Assembly (NCBI GenBank): GCA_900542295.1 | Contig: UQNJ01000010.1 | Span: forward strand, 22,937 to 86,936 | Length of the DNA stretch: 64,000 bases | Reading direction: 5' to 3' | Origin: an uncultured Eubacteriales bacterium | GTDB lineage: Bacteria; Bacillota; Clostridia; Peptostreptococcales; Anaerovoracaceae | In this document: one piece after another, positions 35,078 to 43,548 of the stretch | How the letters are laid out: the number at the start of each line of letters is the position of its first letter | Numbering within the stretch: the stretch's first letter is position 1 | Made by a program: the position numbers and the translations under genes | Notes under the pieces: model-generated | Databases searched by the model: none | Seen by the model: only the letters and a program-made list of their open reading frames with translations | Told to the model about the DNA's origin: nothing

Positions 35078-35614
35078 TTATATTGCCGGCTTAATATCAG
35101 ATAATTTAAACATCAGGTTTCCTAAAGCATATCGCTGTAAATCCAAATATTCTTGCATAGATATAATACCACCGAAATTGAGAACTTCCATCTTTCCACT
35201 TCGGCCGGTTATATGAATATGAGAGGAGGTGAAGCCGTTTTTAAAATAGAATCTTCTTCTTGCAGTTCTCTGCTCCTTGTTTGCTGCGGAATCATCAAGC
35301 TCTTCGATAAGAAGAGCTATTTTTTTATCAGGAAACTGCCGAAAAACTTCTTGTATTATTTTACTTCCTGTTCCGTTACTTCTGATTTTTTTTGATACGG
35401 CAAGATAATCAATCATAACCGTGTTTTTATATGGGACAGCCATAATAAAGCCATGCAGAATGCCGTTTTCTGTAGCTGTCAGAAGCTGTATCTTGCCTTT
35501 TCTTACTGAATTGCGGATTGCAAAAAAAGGTTTACGCTCAGCTTTCGGGAAAGCTTCAAAATAGATTTCTTTAATTTCTTTCCAAGGTTTTTGATTAGTG
35601 TTTAAAATATCCAT
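35078..35614 (-). CDS. GNAT acetyltransferase
   Basis: The 178-residue protein shows the GNAT beta-strand VMIDYLAVSKKIRSNGTGSKII, whose RxxGxGxK form binds acetyl-CoA, and RRRFYFKNGF. I chose the second in-frame ATG (35614), because AGGAG lies seven bases before it; the first (35620) is too close to that site. It is transcribed divergently from a MerR regulator through a MerR-type promoter, so it is very likely the regulated target. The substrate may be a toxic amine or drug, by analogy with other MerR-acetyltransferase pairs. Confidence 0.85.
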   Translation of the reverse strand: MDILNTNQKPWKEIKEIYFEAFPKAERKPFFAIRNSVRKGKIQLLTATENGILHGFIMAVPYKNTVMIDYLAVSKKIRSNGTGSKIIQEVFRQFPDKKIALLIEELDDSAANKEQRTARRRFYFKNGFTSSHIHITGRSGKMEVLNFGGIISMQEYLDLQRYALGNLMFKLSDIKPAI

Positions 35615-35656
35615 ATTCATACTCCTGTGTACTTGTAGATTTTTTCGTCATATGGT

Positions 35657-35687
35657 AGCATAAACTATACAGTAACTGTATAGTCAA
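35657..35687 (-). promoter_or_regulatory. MerR-type promoter and operator for the divergent acetyltransferase
   Basis: On the minus strand, TTGACT (35687-35682) and TATGCT (35662-35657) are 19 bases apart, the long spacing typical of MerR-activated promoters. A perfect dyad ACTATACAG-TAA-CTGTATAGT (35664-35684) fills the spacer. The MerR gene starts 11 bases beyond on the other strand. Confidence 0.85.
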
Positions 35688-35697
35688 GGGGTTTAAT

Positions 35698-36516
35698 ATG
35701 AAAAACGGAAAATTTTTGTATACAACAGGACAGTTTGCAAAGCTAAATGGGATAAATAAACGAACATTACATTATTATGATGAAATAGGTTTGTTTTCTC
35801 CGGAGTTTAAAGAAGAAAACGGATACAGATATTACACATGCCTTCAGACAGTTCAGCTGGAGCTTATCTTAACATTGAGAAAAATGGGATTGTCTATTGA
35901 AGAAATTATTCATTATCAGAAGAATCCTTCAGATGATTCTTTTGCTGAGCTTATTGCGGAAAAGAAAGATTTTATTGATAAAACTATTAAAGAACTTTTG
36001 AATACGAAATTTTTTTTGGAGCAAAAATCAAAAAAATTATCACTTAGTCTTGCTGCAAAAGACGGAGACATGAAAATAATCACCATTCCGGAGCAGCGTA
36101 TTTTGTTCAGCAGTCCTATCAAAGGGGCATATGATGATGACGATTTTGCTGTCGCAGGAGAATTTTCCTTGAGATTGAAATCGATATTTGGACTTTACGA
36201 TAATTTTGGCAGCTGTATTTCAACCGAAAAAATAGTGAATGGAAATTATAACAGCTACAAGTGTTTTTTCTCCTATGGCAGAGATGATATAGATGTTTAT
36301 GATTTTATACGGCCAGCCGGTTCATATATAAGAACATTCAGCGTAGGGGGATGGAATAAGCTTGAAGCAGCTTATCGCAATATATGTAGTTTTGCAGATG
36401 AAAACCAGATGGAACTTACAGGGTATTCCTATGAGGAAGGTTTAAATGAGATGTCATTAAAAGGTTGTGATGACTATATTACAATGATTACTGTCGGATG
36501 CAGAAAGAAAAAATAA
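35698..36516 (+). CDS. MerR-family regulator with BmrR/GyrI-like effector domain
   Basis: The 272-residue protein has the MerR winged helix (TTGQFAKLNGINKRTLHYYD, GLFSPE, YRYY), a dimerisation helix around 85-120, and a C-terminal effector-binding domain resembling BmrR/GyrI ligand domains. Such regulators sense hydrophobic or cationic compounds and twist a 19-bp-spaced promoter into activity. That promoter lies directly upstream, reading toward the acetyltransferase. A GGGG ribosome site precedes the ATG. Confidence 0.9.
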   Translation: MKNGKFLYTTGQFAKLNGINKRTLHYYDEIGLFSPEFKEENGYRYYTCLQTVQLELILTLRKMGLSIEEIIHYQKNPSDDSFAELIAEKKDFIDKTIKELLNTKFFLEQKSKKLSLSLAAKDGDMKIITIPEQRILFSSPIKGAYDDDDFAVAGEFSLRLKSIFGLYDNFGSCISTEKIVNGNYNSYKCFFSYGRDDIDVYDFIRPAGSYIRTFSVGGWNKLEAAYRNICSFADENQMELTGYSYEEGLNEMSLKGCDDYITMITVGCRKKK

Positions 36517-36554
36517 AAACGGAGAGAATAAGATTTTTCTCATCTCTCCGTTTT
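36516..36554. terminator. Bidirectional terminator between convergent genes
   Basis: AAAACGGAGAGA pairs with TCTCTCCGTTTT across a 15-base loop. T-runs on both strands let it stop both the MerR gene and the convergent flavoprotein gene. Confidence 0.85.
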
Positions 36555-36557
36555 CAA

Positions 36558-38249
36558 CTATCTCGGTAATCCGCAAGGATATGATTTTGATGCTGCAATT
36601 TCTTCTTCTTTTATACTGTTTAAAAAGCCAAAACCTCCTGAAAGGTTATAACATTCAAAGCCGTTCTGAGATAATATTCTACATGCTATATAGCTTCTGA
36701 GACCTGATTGGCACATAACATATACAGGTTTTTCCTTTGGGAGTTGTTCTATATGCTTTCTCAATTCATCTACTTGGATATTTATAAATCCTTCGATATG
36801 CCTTGATTTGTATTCATATGGAGTTCTCACATCTAAAAGTGTTACACTGCCGTCATGAGGTAAAGAATCCATGTCATCCCAATGGAACTGAGAAAGTTTA
36901 TTGGTATTGATGTTTTCAATCATGAAGCCTGCCATATTTACAGGATCTTTTGCCGAAGAATATGGAGGAGCATATGCTAAATCCAAATCTTTCAGCTTAT
37001 CTGCACTTATTCCTGCACGAATTGCAGTGGCCAGCACATCTATTCTCTTGTCTACTCCCTCGTAGCCTACTATTTGAGCACCCAGAAGACGAAGCGTATT
37101 TTTTTCGTAGAGAACTTTCATTGCCATGGAAACTGCGTCAGGGTAGTATCCTGCATGTGAAAGAGGGAACAAAACGACTTTATCATAATTGATATTAAGA
37201 GCTTTTGCTGTTTTTTCGTTTATTCCTGTGGTAGCAGCCGTCATATCAAATATTTTAATTATGGAAGAGCCTTGTGAGCCTTTGTAGTGGCTGTCAATAC
37301 CGCAGATATTATCAGCAGCGATACGACCCTGTTTATTTGCAGGACCGGCAAGAGATATCAGAGAATCTTCGCCTGTTACAAAATGCTGTACTTGTACGGC
37401 ATCGCCTACTGCATATACATCTTTTGCAGAAGTTTCCATTTTGTCGTTTACTACTATACTATTTTTGATTCCTAATTCAAGTCCGGCTTCTTCAGCAAGT
37501 TTAGTATCAGGTGTTACTCCTATAGCAAGAATAACGATATCGGAAACAAGTGAGTGTTCATCTTTCAACAAAGTTTCGACTTTACCCCCTGATTCGCCGA
37601 AGCCGGATACGGAGCTTCCAAATTTTAACTTAATGCCTTTTTCTCTGAGAAGTCCGTGAATCTGACATGCCATATCGTAATCAAGAGGAGCCATAACCTG
37701 TTTAGGGCGCTGAACTATAGTTACATCGACACCTTTATTTAAAAGATTTTCTGCCATTTCAAGACCGATGTAGCCGCCGCCGGCTATTACTGCCGATTTA
37801 ATATTATTATCGGAAATAAATTTGTGAATTTTAAAGGTGTCCTCCACAGTACGAAGGGTGAAAATCTTTTCACTGTTAACTCCTGACATGTCAGGAACCG
37901 TTGGCTTTGCTCCCGGAGAGAGAATCAGCTTATCGTAGCTTTCTTCAAATATTTCTCCTGTAACAAGATTTTTGACCGATACGGATTTTGAGGATGTGTC
38001 TAAAGAAATAACTTCGTGCTGTACTTTAACATTTATGTTGAATCTGCTCCAAAAGCTTTCCGGAGTTTGCAGTGTCAGTTCTTCCGGGTCTGTAATAATA
38101 TCACCTATATAATATGGAAGCCCGCAATTTGCATAGGAAACGAATCCGGAGCGTTCAAACATTGTTATCTGTGCATTTTCATCAAGTCTGCGAATGCGTG
38201 CTGCAGCAGAAGCACCGCCTGCTACTCCACCTACGATTATTACTTTCAT
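36558..38249 (-). CDS. CoA-disulfide reductase-like flavoprotein with C-terminal rhodanese domain
   Basis: The 563-residue protein has FAD-binding GGVAGGASAAARIRRL at its N-terminus, the single redox cysteine C42 in SYANCGLPYY (CoA-disulfide reductase/NADH oxidase group), an NAD(P)-binding GGGYIGLEMAENL, AVGDAVQV, and a C-terminal rhodanese domain with active cysteine in YVMCQSGLRS. Homologues reduce CoA disulfide, CoA persulfides or polysulfide. The fused rhodanese favours a sulfur-related substrate. An AAGGAGG ribosome site precedes ATG 38249. Confidence 0.9.
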   Translation of the reverse strand: MKVIIVGGVAGGASAAARIRRLDENAQITMFERSGFVSYANCGLPYYIGDIITDPEELTLQTPESFWSRFNINVKVQHEVISLDTSSKSVSVKNLVTGEIFEESYDKLILSPGAKPTVPDMSGVNSEKIFTLRTVEDTFKIHKFISDNNIKSAVIAGGGYIGLEMAENLLNKGVDVTIVQRPKQVMAPLDYDMACQIHGLLREKGIKLKFGSSVSGFGESGGKVETLLKDEHSLVSDIVILAIGVTPDTKLAEEAGLELGIKNSIVVNDKMETSAKDVYAVGDAVQVQHFVTGEDSLISLAGPANKQGRIAADNICGIDSHYKGSQGSSIIKIFDMTAATTGINEKTAKALNINYDKVVLFPLSHAGYYPDAVSMAMKVLYEKNTLRLLGAQIVGYEGVDKRIDVLATAIRAGISADKLKDLDLAYAPPYSSAKDPVNMAGFMIENINTNKLSQFHWDDMDSLPHDGSVTLLDVRTPYEYKSRHIEGFINIQVDELRKHIEQLPKEKPVYVMCQSGLRSYIACRILSQNGFECYNLSGGFGFLNSIKEEEIAASKSYPCGLPR

Positions 38250-38360
38250 TGTAACCTCCTTGCATACTTTTAATATGTTTAAATTATAACACGGATTTTT
38301 ACATTTGAATGTGATAATGTCTCATAAAATAAATTTGACATGTAGCAGCAGAGATAGAAG

Positions 38361-38381
38361 TTTGATATAATTTGTATCAAA
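38361..38381. promoter_or_regulatory. Dyad overlapping the -10 of the alkyltransferase promoter
   Basis: TTTGATA-TAATTTG-TATCAAA is a perfect 7-bp dyad. It contains an extended -10 (TGATATAAT, -10 at 38366-38371) about 43 bases before ATG 38414, so a repressor could bind over the promoter. Confidence 0.5.
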
Positions 38382-38413
38382 ACAGATTGTAAAAATGAAA
38401 GAGAGGGGATGAA

Positions 38414-38953
38414 ATGATTTACAAGTGGATATATAGAACTCCGCCGCAATTTGATGACATACTGCTCAACAGTGACGGGGAGGCTTTGACAGGTCTCTGG
38501 TTTGACAAATCTAAGGATGCGGCAAAGCATATCATAGATTGTGAAGAAAAAGAGCTTGATATTTTCAGAGAAACATGTTTATGGCTTGACAGCTATTTTG
38601 AAGGTAAACAGCCGGACTTTATTCCCAAATATAAAATCGAAAGGCTAACTGAGTTTAAAAAAGAAGTGATAGATATAATGAATAGTATTCCTTTCGGAGA
38701 AACCTTGACATATAGCGATATAGCAAAGTGCATAGCTGAATCGAGAGGAATTGAGAGAATGTCTGCACAGGCAGTAGGTGGTGCAGTAGGCAGTAATCCT
38801 ATATGTATCATTATTCCCTGCCACAGGGTCGTGGGAACAAATGGAAGCTTGACAGGTTATGGAGGAGGAATAAAAAATAAAGAAGCTTTGTTAGAACATG
38901 AAAAAGCAGACATGAGTAAATTTTTTATACCTAAAAAGGGCACAGCATTGTAG
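38414..38953 (+). CDS. ogt: Methylated-DNA--protein-cysteine methyltransferase
   Basis: The 179-residue protein removes alkyl groups from O6-guanine by suicide transfer to its cysteine. The signature PCHRVVG (acceptor cysteine) is preceded by SIPFGETLTYSDIAK and QAVGGAVGSNP. The N-terminal part is a ribonuclease-H-like domain as in Ogt. GAGAGGGG precedes ATG 38414. It is followed by a long inverted repeat that ends transcription toward the tRNA-Arg. Confidence 0.93.
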   Translation: MIYKWIYRTPPQFDDILLNSDGEALTGLWFDKSKDAAKHIIDCEEKELDIFRETCLWLDSYFEGKQPDFIPKYKIERLTEFKKEVIDIMNSIPFGETLTYSDIAKCIAESRGIERMSAQAVGGAVGSNPICIIIPCHRVVGTNGSLTGYGGGIKNKEALLEHEKADMSKFFIPKKGTAL

Positions 38954-38977
38954 GCGGAGGATGTCTAAAAAATGAAG

Positions 38978-39021
38978 CAGATAACAAAACCGTTCATTTT
39001 AATGAACGGTTTTGTTATCTG
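38978..39021. terminator. Long bidirectional terminator between ogt and tRNA-Arg
   Basis: A 44-base nearly perfect inverted repeat, CAGATAACAAAACCGTTCATT and its complement, with a two-base loop. A/T runs flank the GC core on both sides, suiting termination of both ogt and the opposing tRNA. Confidence 0.85.
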
Positions 39022-39022
39022 C

Positions 39023-39097
39023 TGGTATCCCCGGGCGGAATCGAACCGCCAACTATGCTTTAGGAGAGCACTGTTATATCCATTTAACTACGGAGAC
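39023..39097 (-). tRNA. tRNA-Arg (anticodon CCT), CCA encoded
   Basis: On the minus strand: acceptor GTCTCCG/CGGGGAT with two G-T pairs, D-stem GTTA/TAAC, anticodon stem GTGCT/AGCAT with loop CTCCTAA (anticodon CCT, reading AGG), T-arm GGCGG-TTCGATT-CCGCC, then ACCA. The D-loop is small (AATGGATA). Its 5' half is repeated upstream. Confidence 0.92.
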
Positions 39098-39115
39098 ATA
39101 TTAAATTGTGTCAAA

Positions 39116-39161
39116 GCTCTGGAGTTAAATGAGAATAACATGTGCTCGACTAAAGCATATA
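39116..39161 (+). repeat. Degenerate inverted copy of tRNA-Arg 5'/anticodon part
   Basis: On the plus strand, AGTTAAATG, ATAAC, GTGCTC and CTAAAGCATA appear in the same order as in the tRNA on the opposite strand, with substitutions, including loss of U33 in the anticodon loop. It therefore looks like a decayed inverted duplicate, not a working tRNA. A further short fragment GCACTGTTA follows at 39171. Confidence 0.6.
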
Positions 39162-39250
39162 CAATTAAAAGCACTGTTAATACGAGCAAAGCGAGTATCA
39201 AGGTCCTCGCTGAAATCGAAATCTTTGATTTCGCAAAAGAGGCGAGGTTC

Positions 39251-39279
39251 TTATATCCATTTAACTACGGAGACATATT
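39251..39279 (-). repeat. 29-bp direct repeat of the tRNA-Arg 5' end
   Basis: The 29 bases at 39251-39279 are identical to 39074-39102, which cover the first 24 bases of the tRNA-Arg gene plus five bases upstream. The copies are 177 bases apart. The rest of the tRNA is missing here, so it is a remnant. Confidence 0.85.
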
Positions 39280-39382
39280 CGGGTTTACACATGTTTAAAG
39301 CCCTATTTTTGTTGTGTTTTTTTATCTCTTAAACCAAACAAATATATAATACCATTTTTTTAGATAAATTCATAGTTTTTTA

Positions 39383-39411
39383 TTGTTATTTTTTTAAATT
39401 TGTTGTATAAT
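39383..39411 (+). promoter_or_regulatory. Promoter of the CoA-transferase gene
   Basis: TTGTTA (39383-39388), 17 bases, TATAAT (39406-39411), about 53 bases before ATG 39464. Confidence 0.75.
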
Positions 39412-39420
39412 AGATTCGTA

Positions 39421-39438
39421 TTGTTAAAAAGGTAACGA
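39421..39438. promoter_or_regulatory. Rex-like operator just after the CoA-transferase promoter
   Basis: TTGTTAA-AAAG-GTAACGA agrees with the clostridial Rex pattern TTGTTAA-N4-TTAACAA at 12 of 14 arm positions and starts about 10 bases after the -10. Rex senses NADH/NAD+, so repression tied to redox state would fit a fermentation gene. No Rex gene is in the window. Confidence 0.45.
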
Positions 39439-39463
39439 TAATAAACCTTGATTGGAGAAAAAG

Positions 39464-40819
39464 ATGTATAAAGTATCAAATTTGAAAGAAGAGTACAAGA
39501 AAAAACTTATTACTGCCGAGCAGGCAGCAGCCATGGTAAAACCCGGTAACAGACTGCATTTCGGTCTGGGCTGCGGATCAATAGTGGATATTGACAGAGC
39601 TTTGGCAAAGAGAGCGGATGAACTCAAGGACATCACGGTCATCAGTACAGTTACAATTCGTGAAAAACCGTTTGAAACTTATCTGGCAACAAGCAACAAT
39701 GACCAGGTAAGATTTGCGTCGGCTCATTTCAGCGGAAATGACAGGGCAATGTCAAAGGCTGGTCGTTGCTGGTACATACCTATGATGTTTTGCGAGCTTC
39801 CTTTCCTTTGGACAAACAACAACAACGACATAGATATAGCAATGTTCCAGGTTGCACCAATGGATGAACATGGTAACTTCAACCTTGGACCGCAGGTTGC
39901 AGATATGTGGGGAGTAATCAAATCGGCAAAGAAAATAATCGTTGAAGTAAACGAGAACATGCCGATTGCTCACGGATATCAGACACAGCTCAATCTATAC
40001 GGAGTTGACCATGTAGTTGAAGGAAGCAACAGCCCTCTGGCAGAACTTCCTGCTAAAGCACCATCGGAAATAGACAAAAAAATTGCGGGATATGTTGTGG
40101 AAAAAATTAAAAGCCACAGCACTCTTCAGCTTGGAATCGGAAGCTTGCCTCTTTGCATAGGTCAGATGATTGCAGATTCGGATCTTAGAAACATTAATGC
40201 ACATACAGAGATGTTTACAGACGCTTATGTGGATTTGTTTAATGCCGGAAAGCTGACGGGTAACAAGCCGTTCGACAAGGGAAAAGCGGTGTATACTTTC
40301 GCAGGCGGAAGCAAGCGTTTGTATGACTTTATAGATGATAATCCTATTTGCTGCAATGCACCGGTTGATTATGTAAACTCCATCGCCACTATTGCAAGAA
40401 TAGAAAACTTTGTTTCAGTAAACAGCTGTATTCAGGTGGATCTTTACGGACAGGTATGTTCAGAATCGGCAGGACATCAGCAGATAAGCGGAACAGGCGG
40501 TCAGCTGGACTTTGTACTTGGAGCATTCCAGTCAGACGGCGGACAGAGCTTCCTTTGTACGCCATCTACAAGGGTAAATGCCGACGGTGAAGTTGAGTCT
40601 CTGATTTCGGCTTCATTGGCTCCGGGAGCTATAGTAACAACACCAAGAATGGCAACAAACTATATTGTTACAGAATACGGTGCTGCCGACCTCAAGGGTA
40701 AGACTACTTGGGAAAGAGCAGAACTGCTTATAGGAATCGCTCATCCGGACTTTAGAGACGAACTTATAAAAGACGCTGAGAGAATGGGAATCTGGAAAAA
40801 TACAAGTAAATTACTTTAG
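39464..40819 (+). CDS. Acetyl-CoA hydrolase/transferase family CoA-transferase (butyryl/4-hydroxybutyrate:acetate type)
   Basis: The 451-residue enzyme has the family-I catalytic glutamate in AHTEMFTD (E249) and GTGGQLDFVLGAFQSDGGQS with a glycine-rich CoA site. Closest recognisable relatives are butyryl-CoA:acetate and 4-hydroxybutyrate CoA-transferases, which let fermenters exchange an acyl-CoA for acetyl-CoA. The donor acid cannot be fixed from sequence. The start at 39464 follows TTGGAGAAA. It is monocistronic, with a promoter, a Rex-like dyad and a strong terminator. Confidence 0.88.
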   Translation: MYKVSNLKEEYKKKLITAEQAAAMVKPGNRLHFGLGCGSIVDIDRALAKRADELKDITVISTVTIREKPFETYLATSNNDQVRFASAHFSGNDRAMSKAGRCWYIPMMFCELPFLWTNNNNDIDIAMFQVAPMDEHGNFNLGPQVADMWGVIKSAKKIIVEVNENMPIAHGYQTQLNLYGVDHVVEGSNSPLAELPAKAPSEIDKKIAGYVVEKIKSHSTLQLGIGSLPLCIGQMIADSDLRNINAHTEMFTDAYVDLFNAGKLTGNKPFDKGKAVYTFAGGSKRLYDFIDDNPICCNAPVDYVNSIATIARIENFVSVNSCIQVDLYGQVCSESAGHQQISGTGGQLDFVLGAFQSDGGQSFLCTPSTRVNADGEVESLISASLAPGAIVTTPRMATNYIVTEYGAADLKGKTTWERAELLIGIAHPDFRDELIKDAERMGIWKNTSKLL

Positions 40820-40824
40820 TATAA

Positions 40825-40868
40825 ACAAAATCCGCCGGCAGGTTGAACTGCCGGCGGTTCTGTTTTGT
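40825..40868. terminator. Strong bidirectional terminator
   Basis: CCGCCGGCAG-GTTGAA-CTGCCGGCGG is a 10-bp GC stem flanked by A-rich and T-rich tracts. It serves the CoA-transferase and the convergent PepSY gene. Confidence 0.88.
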
Positions 40869-40870
40869 AA

Positions 40871-41512
40871 TTAGTCATAAATGCTTTCTGAATCTTTGTC
40901 AACGACAGAACCATCTGTAGCAGATATTTCATATGAGTATTCTATATCTCCGCTTATAAATTCTATGTCGTATACATAGATGCCATCTTCTCTGTCAAGT
41001 TTTGCTTTTGTAAAAGTTGCAGAAGAAGCATCGACGCCTGCATTCTGTAAAGCCAGTTCTTTAGCCTTATCGGCACCTATATAGCCGGACTCATCAGGAG
41101 CAGCTGGCGTATTTTCGTTAGTACCCTGATCACCTTCCGGAACAGGAGGTGTTTCAGGAGTTTCATTCTGAGGAATACCTGCATACTCTCTGTCTACCTC
41201 TATAATAGTGCCATCTTTTGCGCTTATTACATAATCATAATTGTAATCACCGGCTTTAAATTCGATTTCATAAACACCTAAGCCATCATCATGATCATAG
41301 TGACCTCTTATCATTGAAGCTTCAGATTCCTCATAGCCTGCATTTTTAAGAGCTACAGCAGTAGCTTTTTCCAGACCTATTCCCTGATTGTTTAATACTG
41401 AAGCACCTACCTTGATACCGACAAAAGCCATTATAGCGAGAATCAGAATTACCATAACTACGAAAGAAATAATCTTTTTAGGTGAATTTAACATAGTTTT
41501 TAATTTATTCAT
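40871..41512 (-). CDS. Membrane-anchored protein with two PepSY domains
   Basis: The 213-residue protein has an N-terminal transmembrane helix (15-38) and two PepSY repeats (about 45-110 and 140-210), each ending in a Y(V/E)ISA-DG(T/S) motif, separated by a proline/glutamate-rich linker. PepSY domains occur extracellularly and are thought to bind or inhibit proteases or help sensing. GAGGAGG precedes the ATG. The nearby two-component system is on the same strand, a frequent association. Confidence 0.85.
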   Translation of the reverse strand: MNKLKTMLNSPKKIISFVVMVILILAIMAFVGIKVGASVLNNQGIGLEKATAVALKNAGYEESEASMIRGHYDHDDGLGVYEIEFKAGDYNYDYVISAKDGTIIEVDREYAGIPQNETPETPPVPEGDQGTNENTPAAPDESGYIGADKAKELALQNAGVDASSATFTKAKLDREDGIYVYDIEFISGDIEYSYEISATDGSVVDKDSESIYD

Positions 41513-41615
41513 AACTTTACCTCCTCAAATAAACTTGATTTGTTTTATGTGCTCATTTTAGGATGTCAAGATTAAAATAAAATTAAAACCGGAAATTTTT
41601 AAAAAATTTATTAAA

Positions 41616-42035
41616 TTAAAATTTAAAAAGATTCAGACCTATTTCATCATCAAATAATCTGTCAACTGTTCCGTCGATTACAGTGATTACCATTTCGCAA
41701 GTAGCACTTACAAAAGCCTTGTTTAAATGACCGCCGAAAACTTCTCCACGGTCGTTGCCTGCACTCATATGCAGGTGTGAATAAAATTCGCCGTTCATTG
41801 TATTTACAGTGCCGGTAAGTGAAACTATCTCAAAAGTGCCCTCAAATTCGTTGGCAAAATATTTTTTGAGATTAGTATCGTATACACCGGCTGTAAACTT
41901 ATTGACAGCGCCAAGGGCCTGAATGCCTGCCAATTTGATTTTTTCTGCGACAGCAATATTTTGCAGCTGCTCAAGGATTTCTTCGCCCTTATCTAAACGA
42001 GCTATAATAGTGTTTCCGAATTTTCTGTATTCCAT
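41616..42035 (-). CDS. PPC/DUF296 domain protein
   Basis: The single-domain 139-residue protein has the PPC (DUF296) fold pattern with GAVNKFTAGVYD, HLHMS and GGHL. In plants the domain is joined to AT-hook DNA-binding motifs; bacterial stand-alone versions form trimers of unknown function, and the conserved histidines suggest metal binding. AGGAGAAG precedes the ATG. It lies between the PepSY gene and the sensor kinase on the same strand. Confidence 0.88.
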   Translation of the reverse strand: MEYRKFGNTIIARLDKGEEILEQLQNIAVAEKIKLAGIQALGAVNKFTAGVYDTNLKKYFANEFEGTFEIVSLTGTVNTMNGEFYSHLHMSAGNDRGEVFGGHLNKAFVSATCEMVITVIDGTVDRLFDDEIGLNLFKF

Positions 42036-42101
42036 AATGCTTCTCCTTTTTGTTTATAAATATTGAAGGTGCACTTTTATATTTTAAAATATAAAGTTAA
42101 A

Positions 42102-43541
42102 TTAGTTTGCAGGCAATATGAGAGTAAAGGTACTTCCTGAAGCTGAATCTGAAATGACTTCCATACGGCCGTTGTGCAGCTCGGCAATCTCTTTCACCAT
42201 CGCAAGACCCAGCCCGAAGCTGTTTTCAGAGGTTTCGCTGCGTGACGAGTCAGCCATATAGAAACGGTTCCAGATTTTGTTTATGTTTTCCGGGGAAATT
42301 CCGATACCGGAATCTTTTACAGAAAGGAAAACAGAAGTTTCATTACTGCTGAGAGAAACTTGTATAGAAGTACCATTACCTATATATTTTACAGCGTTAT
42401 CCAAAAGATTGTTCAAAAGCCTTGATATGAGACTTTCATCCGCATTGACAAAGATTCCGGGATGAATGTCTGTTTTCAAAGTAAGATTCGCAGGCAGCAG
42501 AATTTGTCTGTCTGTGCATATAGAATCAGTCAGCGTGCTGAGATTGATCTTTGAAAGAACGGCAACTTCTTTTTTCTGGTTTAACCTTGCAAAAAACAGA
42601 AGCTGATTTAAAAGTGAAGACGCTCTGTCTGTTTGTCTTACAATGGTTTGTAAGGCTTCAATGAAATCTTCACGAGATTCTCCGTATTTTAATGCATATT
42701 CGCAGTTTGCCTTTATTACTGAAAGAGGGGTTCTAAGCTCGTGGGAAGCATCGGATGTAAACTGCTTTTCTGCTTTAAATGAGGATTCGAGTCGCTCAAA
42801 CATCTGATTAAAGGTGAGTGCCAGATTCTGAATTTCATCTTTACCTGCCGTGCATTGATTATTTTTACAGCCTTCCTCAGTGAAAACATTGATTCTCTTT
42901 GATAAGTCACCACTCTCGGAAATCTCCCTTGCGGCTGAGTCAATTATCTTTATAGGGGCAAAGGATCTTTTTGTGATTATATATCCGCCAAGAAGTGCAG
43001 CAATTGTCAAGACGGGAGTAAGCCAAAGCATTATTCTAACCATGTTATACAGGACATTTGTATTTTCTCTTTCCGATATGAAACCTCTGAGCCAAAGTCC
43101 GTCTAAATTTTCGCCTGAGAGCTCTTTTTCGTATATATAAAATTTTTCTCCGTGATTTTTCAATACTCCGACTGTAGTGTATGAAAAGGCTTGCCGTTCA
43201 TCTAACTGTATGGGCATTTCTCCATAAATAAGATTGTTTTCCGAGTCGACAAGCGCAGTGAATACACCTTCGTTATAGTTTAAAAAATCATCATCTATTT
43301 CAAGGATTCCACCATTATAGGAAAGAAAAAAATCGTTAGGCTCTCTTTCGCTGTTGTTGCTGTTATAAAATTCTATTTCTTGTGCATTGGAGGCAACAGC
43401 AGTTACTAAACGTTCACGAATACCCTTGTTTAAGACTTCTCGACTTATGCTGAAATTCACTGCGCTGGTGCATGCTGATATTACGATAAGCGCTGTTGTA
43501 AACCATATCATAATTTTTGTTTTTATAGAAAGTTTTTTCAC
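42102..43541 (-). CDS. Sensor histidine kinase (two-component system)
   Basis: The 479-residue protein has two membrane helices (about 12-35 and 165-190) bounding an extracytoplasmic sensor region, a HAMP linker, a HisKA domain with phospho-accepting histidine in SDASHELRTPLSV, and a HATPase with NLLDNAVKYI, DSGIGI and FGLGLAMVKEI. It is paired with the response regulator seven bases upstream. The input is unknown. Confidence 0.92.
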   Translation of the reverse strand: MKKLSIKTKIMIWFTTALIVISACTSAVNFSISREVLNKGIRERLVTAVASNAQEIEFYNSNNSEREPNDFFLSYNGGILEIDDDFLNYNEGVFTALVDSENNLIYGEMPIQLDERQAFSYTTVGVLKNHGEKFYIYEKELSGENLDGLWLRGFISERENTNVLYNMVRIMLWLTPVLTIAALLGGYIITKRSFAPIKIIDSAAREISESGDLSKRINVFTEEGCKNNQCTAGKDEIQNLALTFNQMFERLESSFKAEKQFTSDASHELRTPLSVIKANCEYALKYGESREDFIEALQTIVRQTDRASSLLNQLLFFARLNQKKEVAVLSKINLSTLTDSICTDRQILLPANLTLKTDIHPGIFVNADESLISRLLNNLLDNAVKYIGNGTSIQVSLSSNETSVFLSVKDSGIGISPENINKIWNRFYMADSSRSETSENSFGLGLAMVKEIAELHNGRMEVISDSASGSTFTLILPAN

Positions 43542-43548
43542 GGCGTAC

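Noticed and set aside
38972..39298. 108-codon plus-strand frame across the terminator and tRNA-Arg
   Set aside because: Runs through an inverted repeat and a tRNA on the other strand; the repeated LYPFNYGDI words come from the duplicated tRNA DNA.
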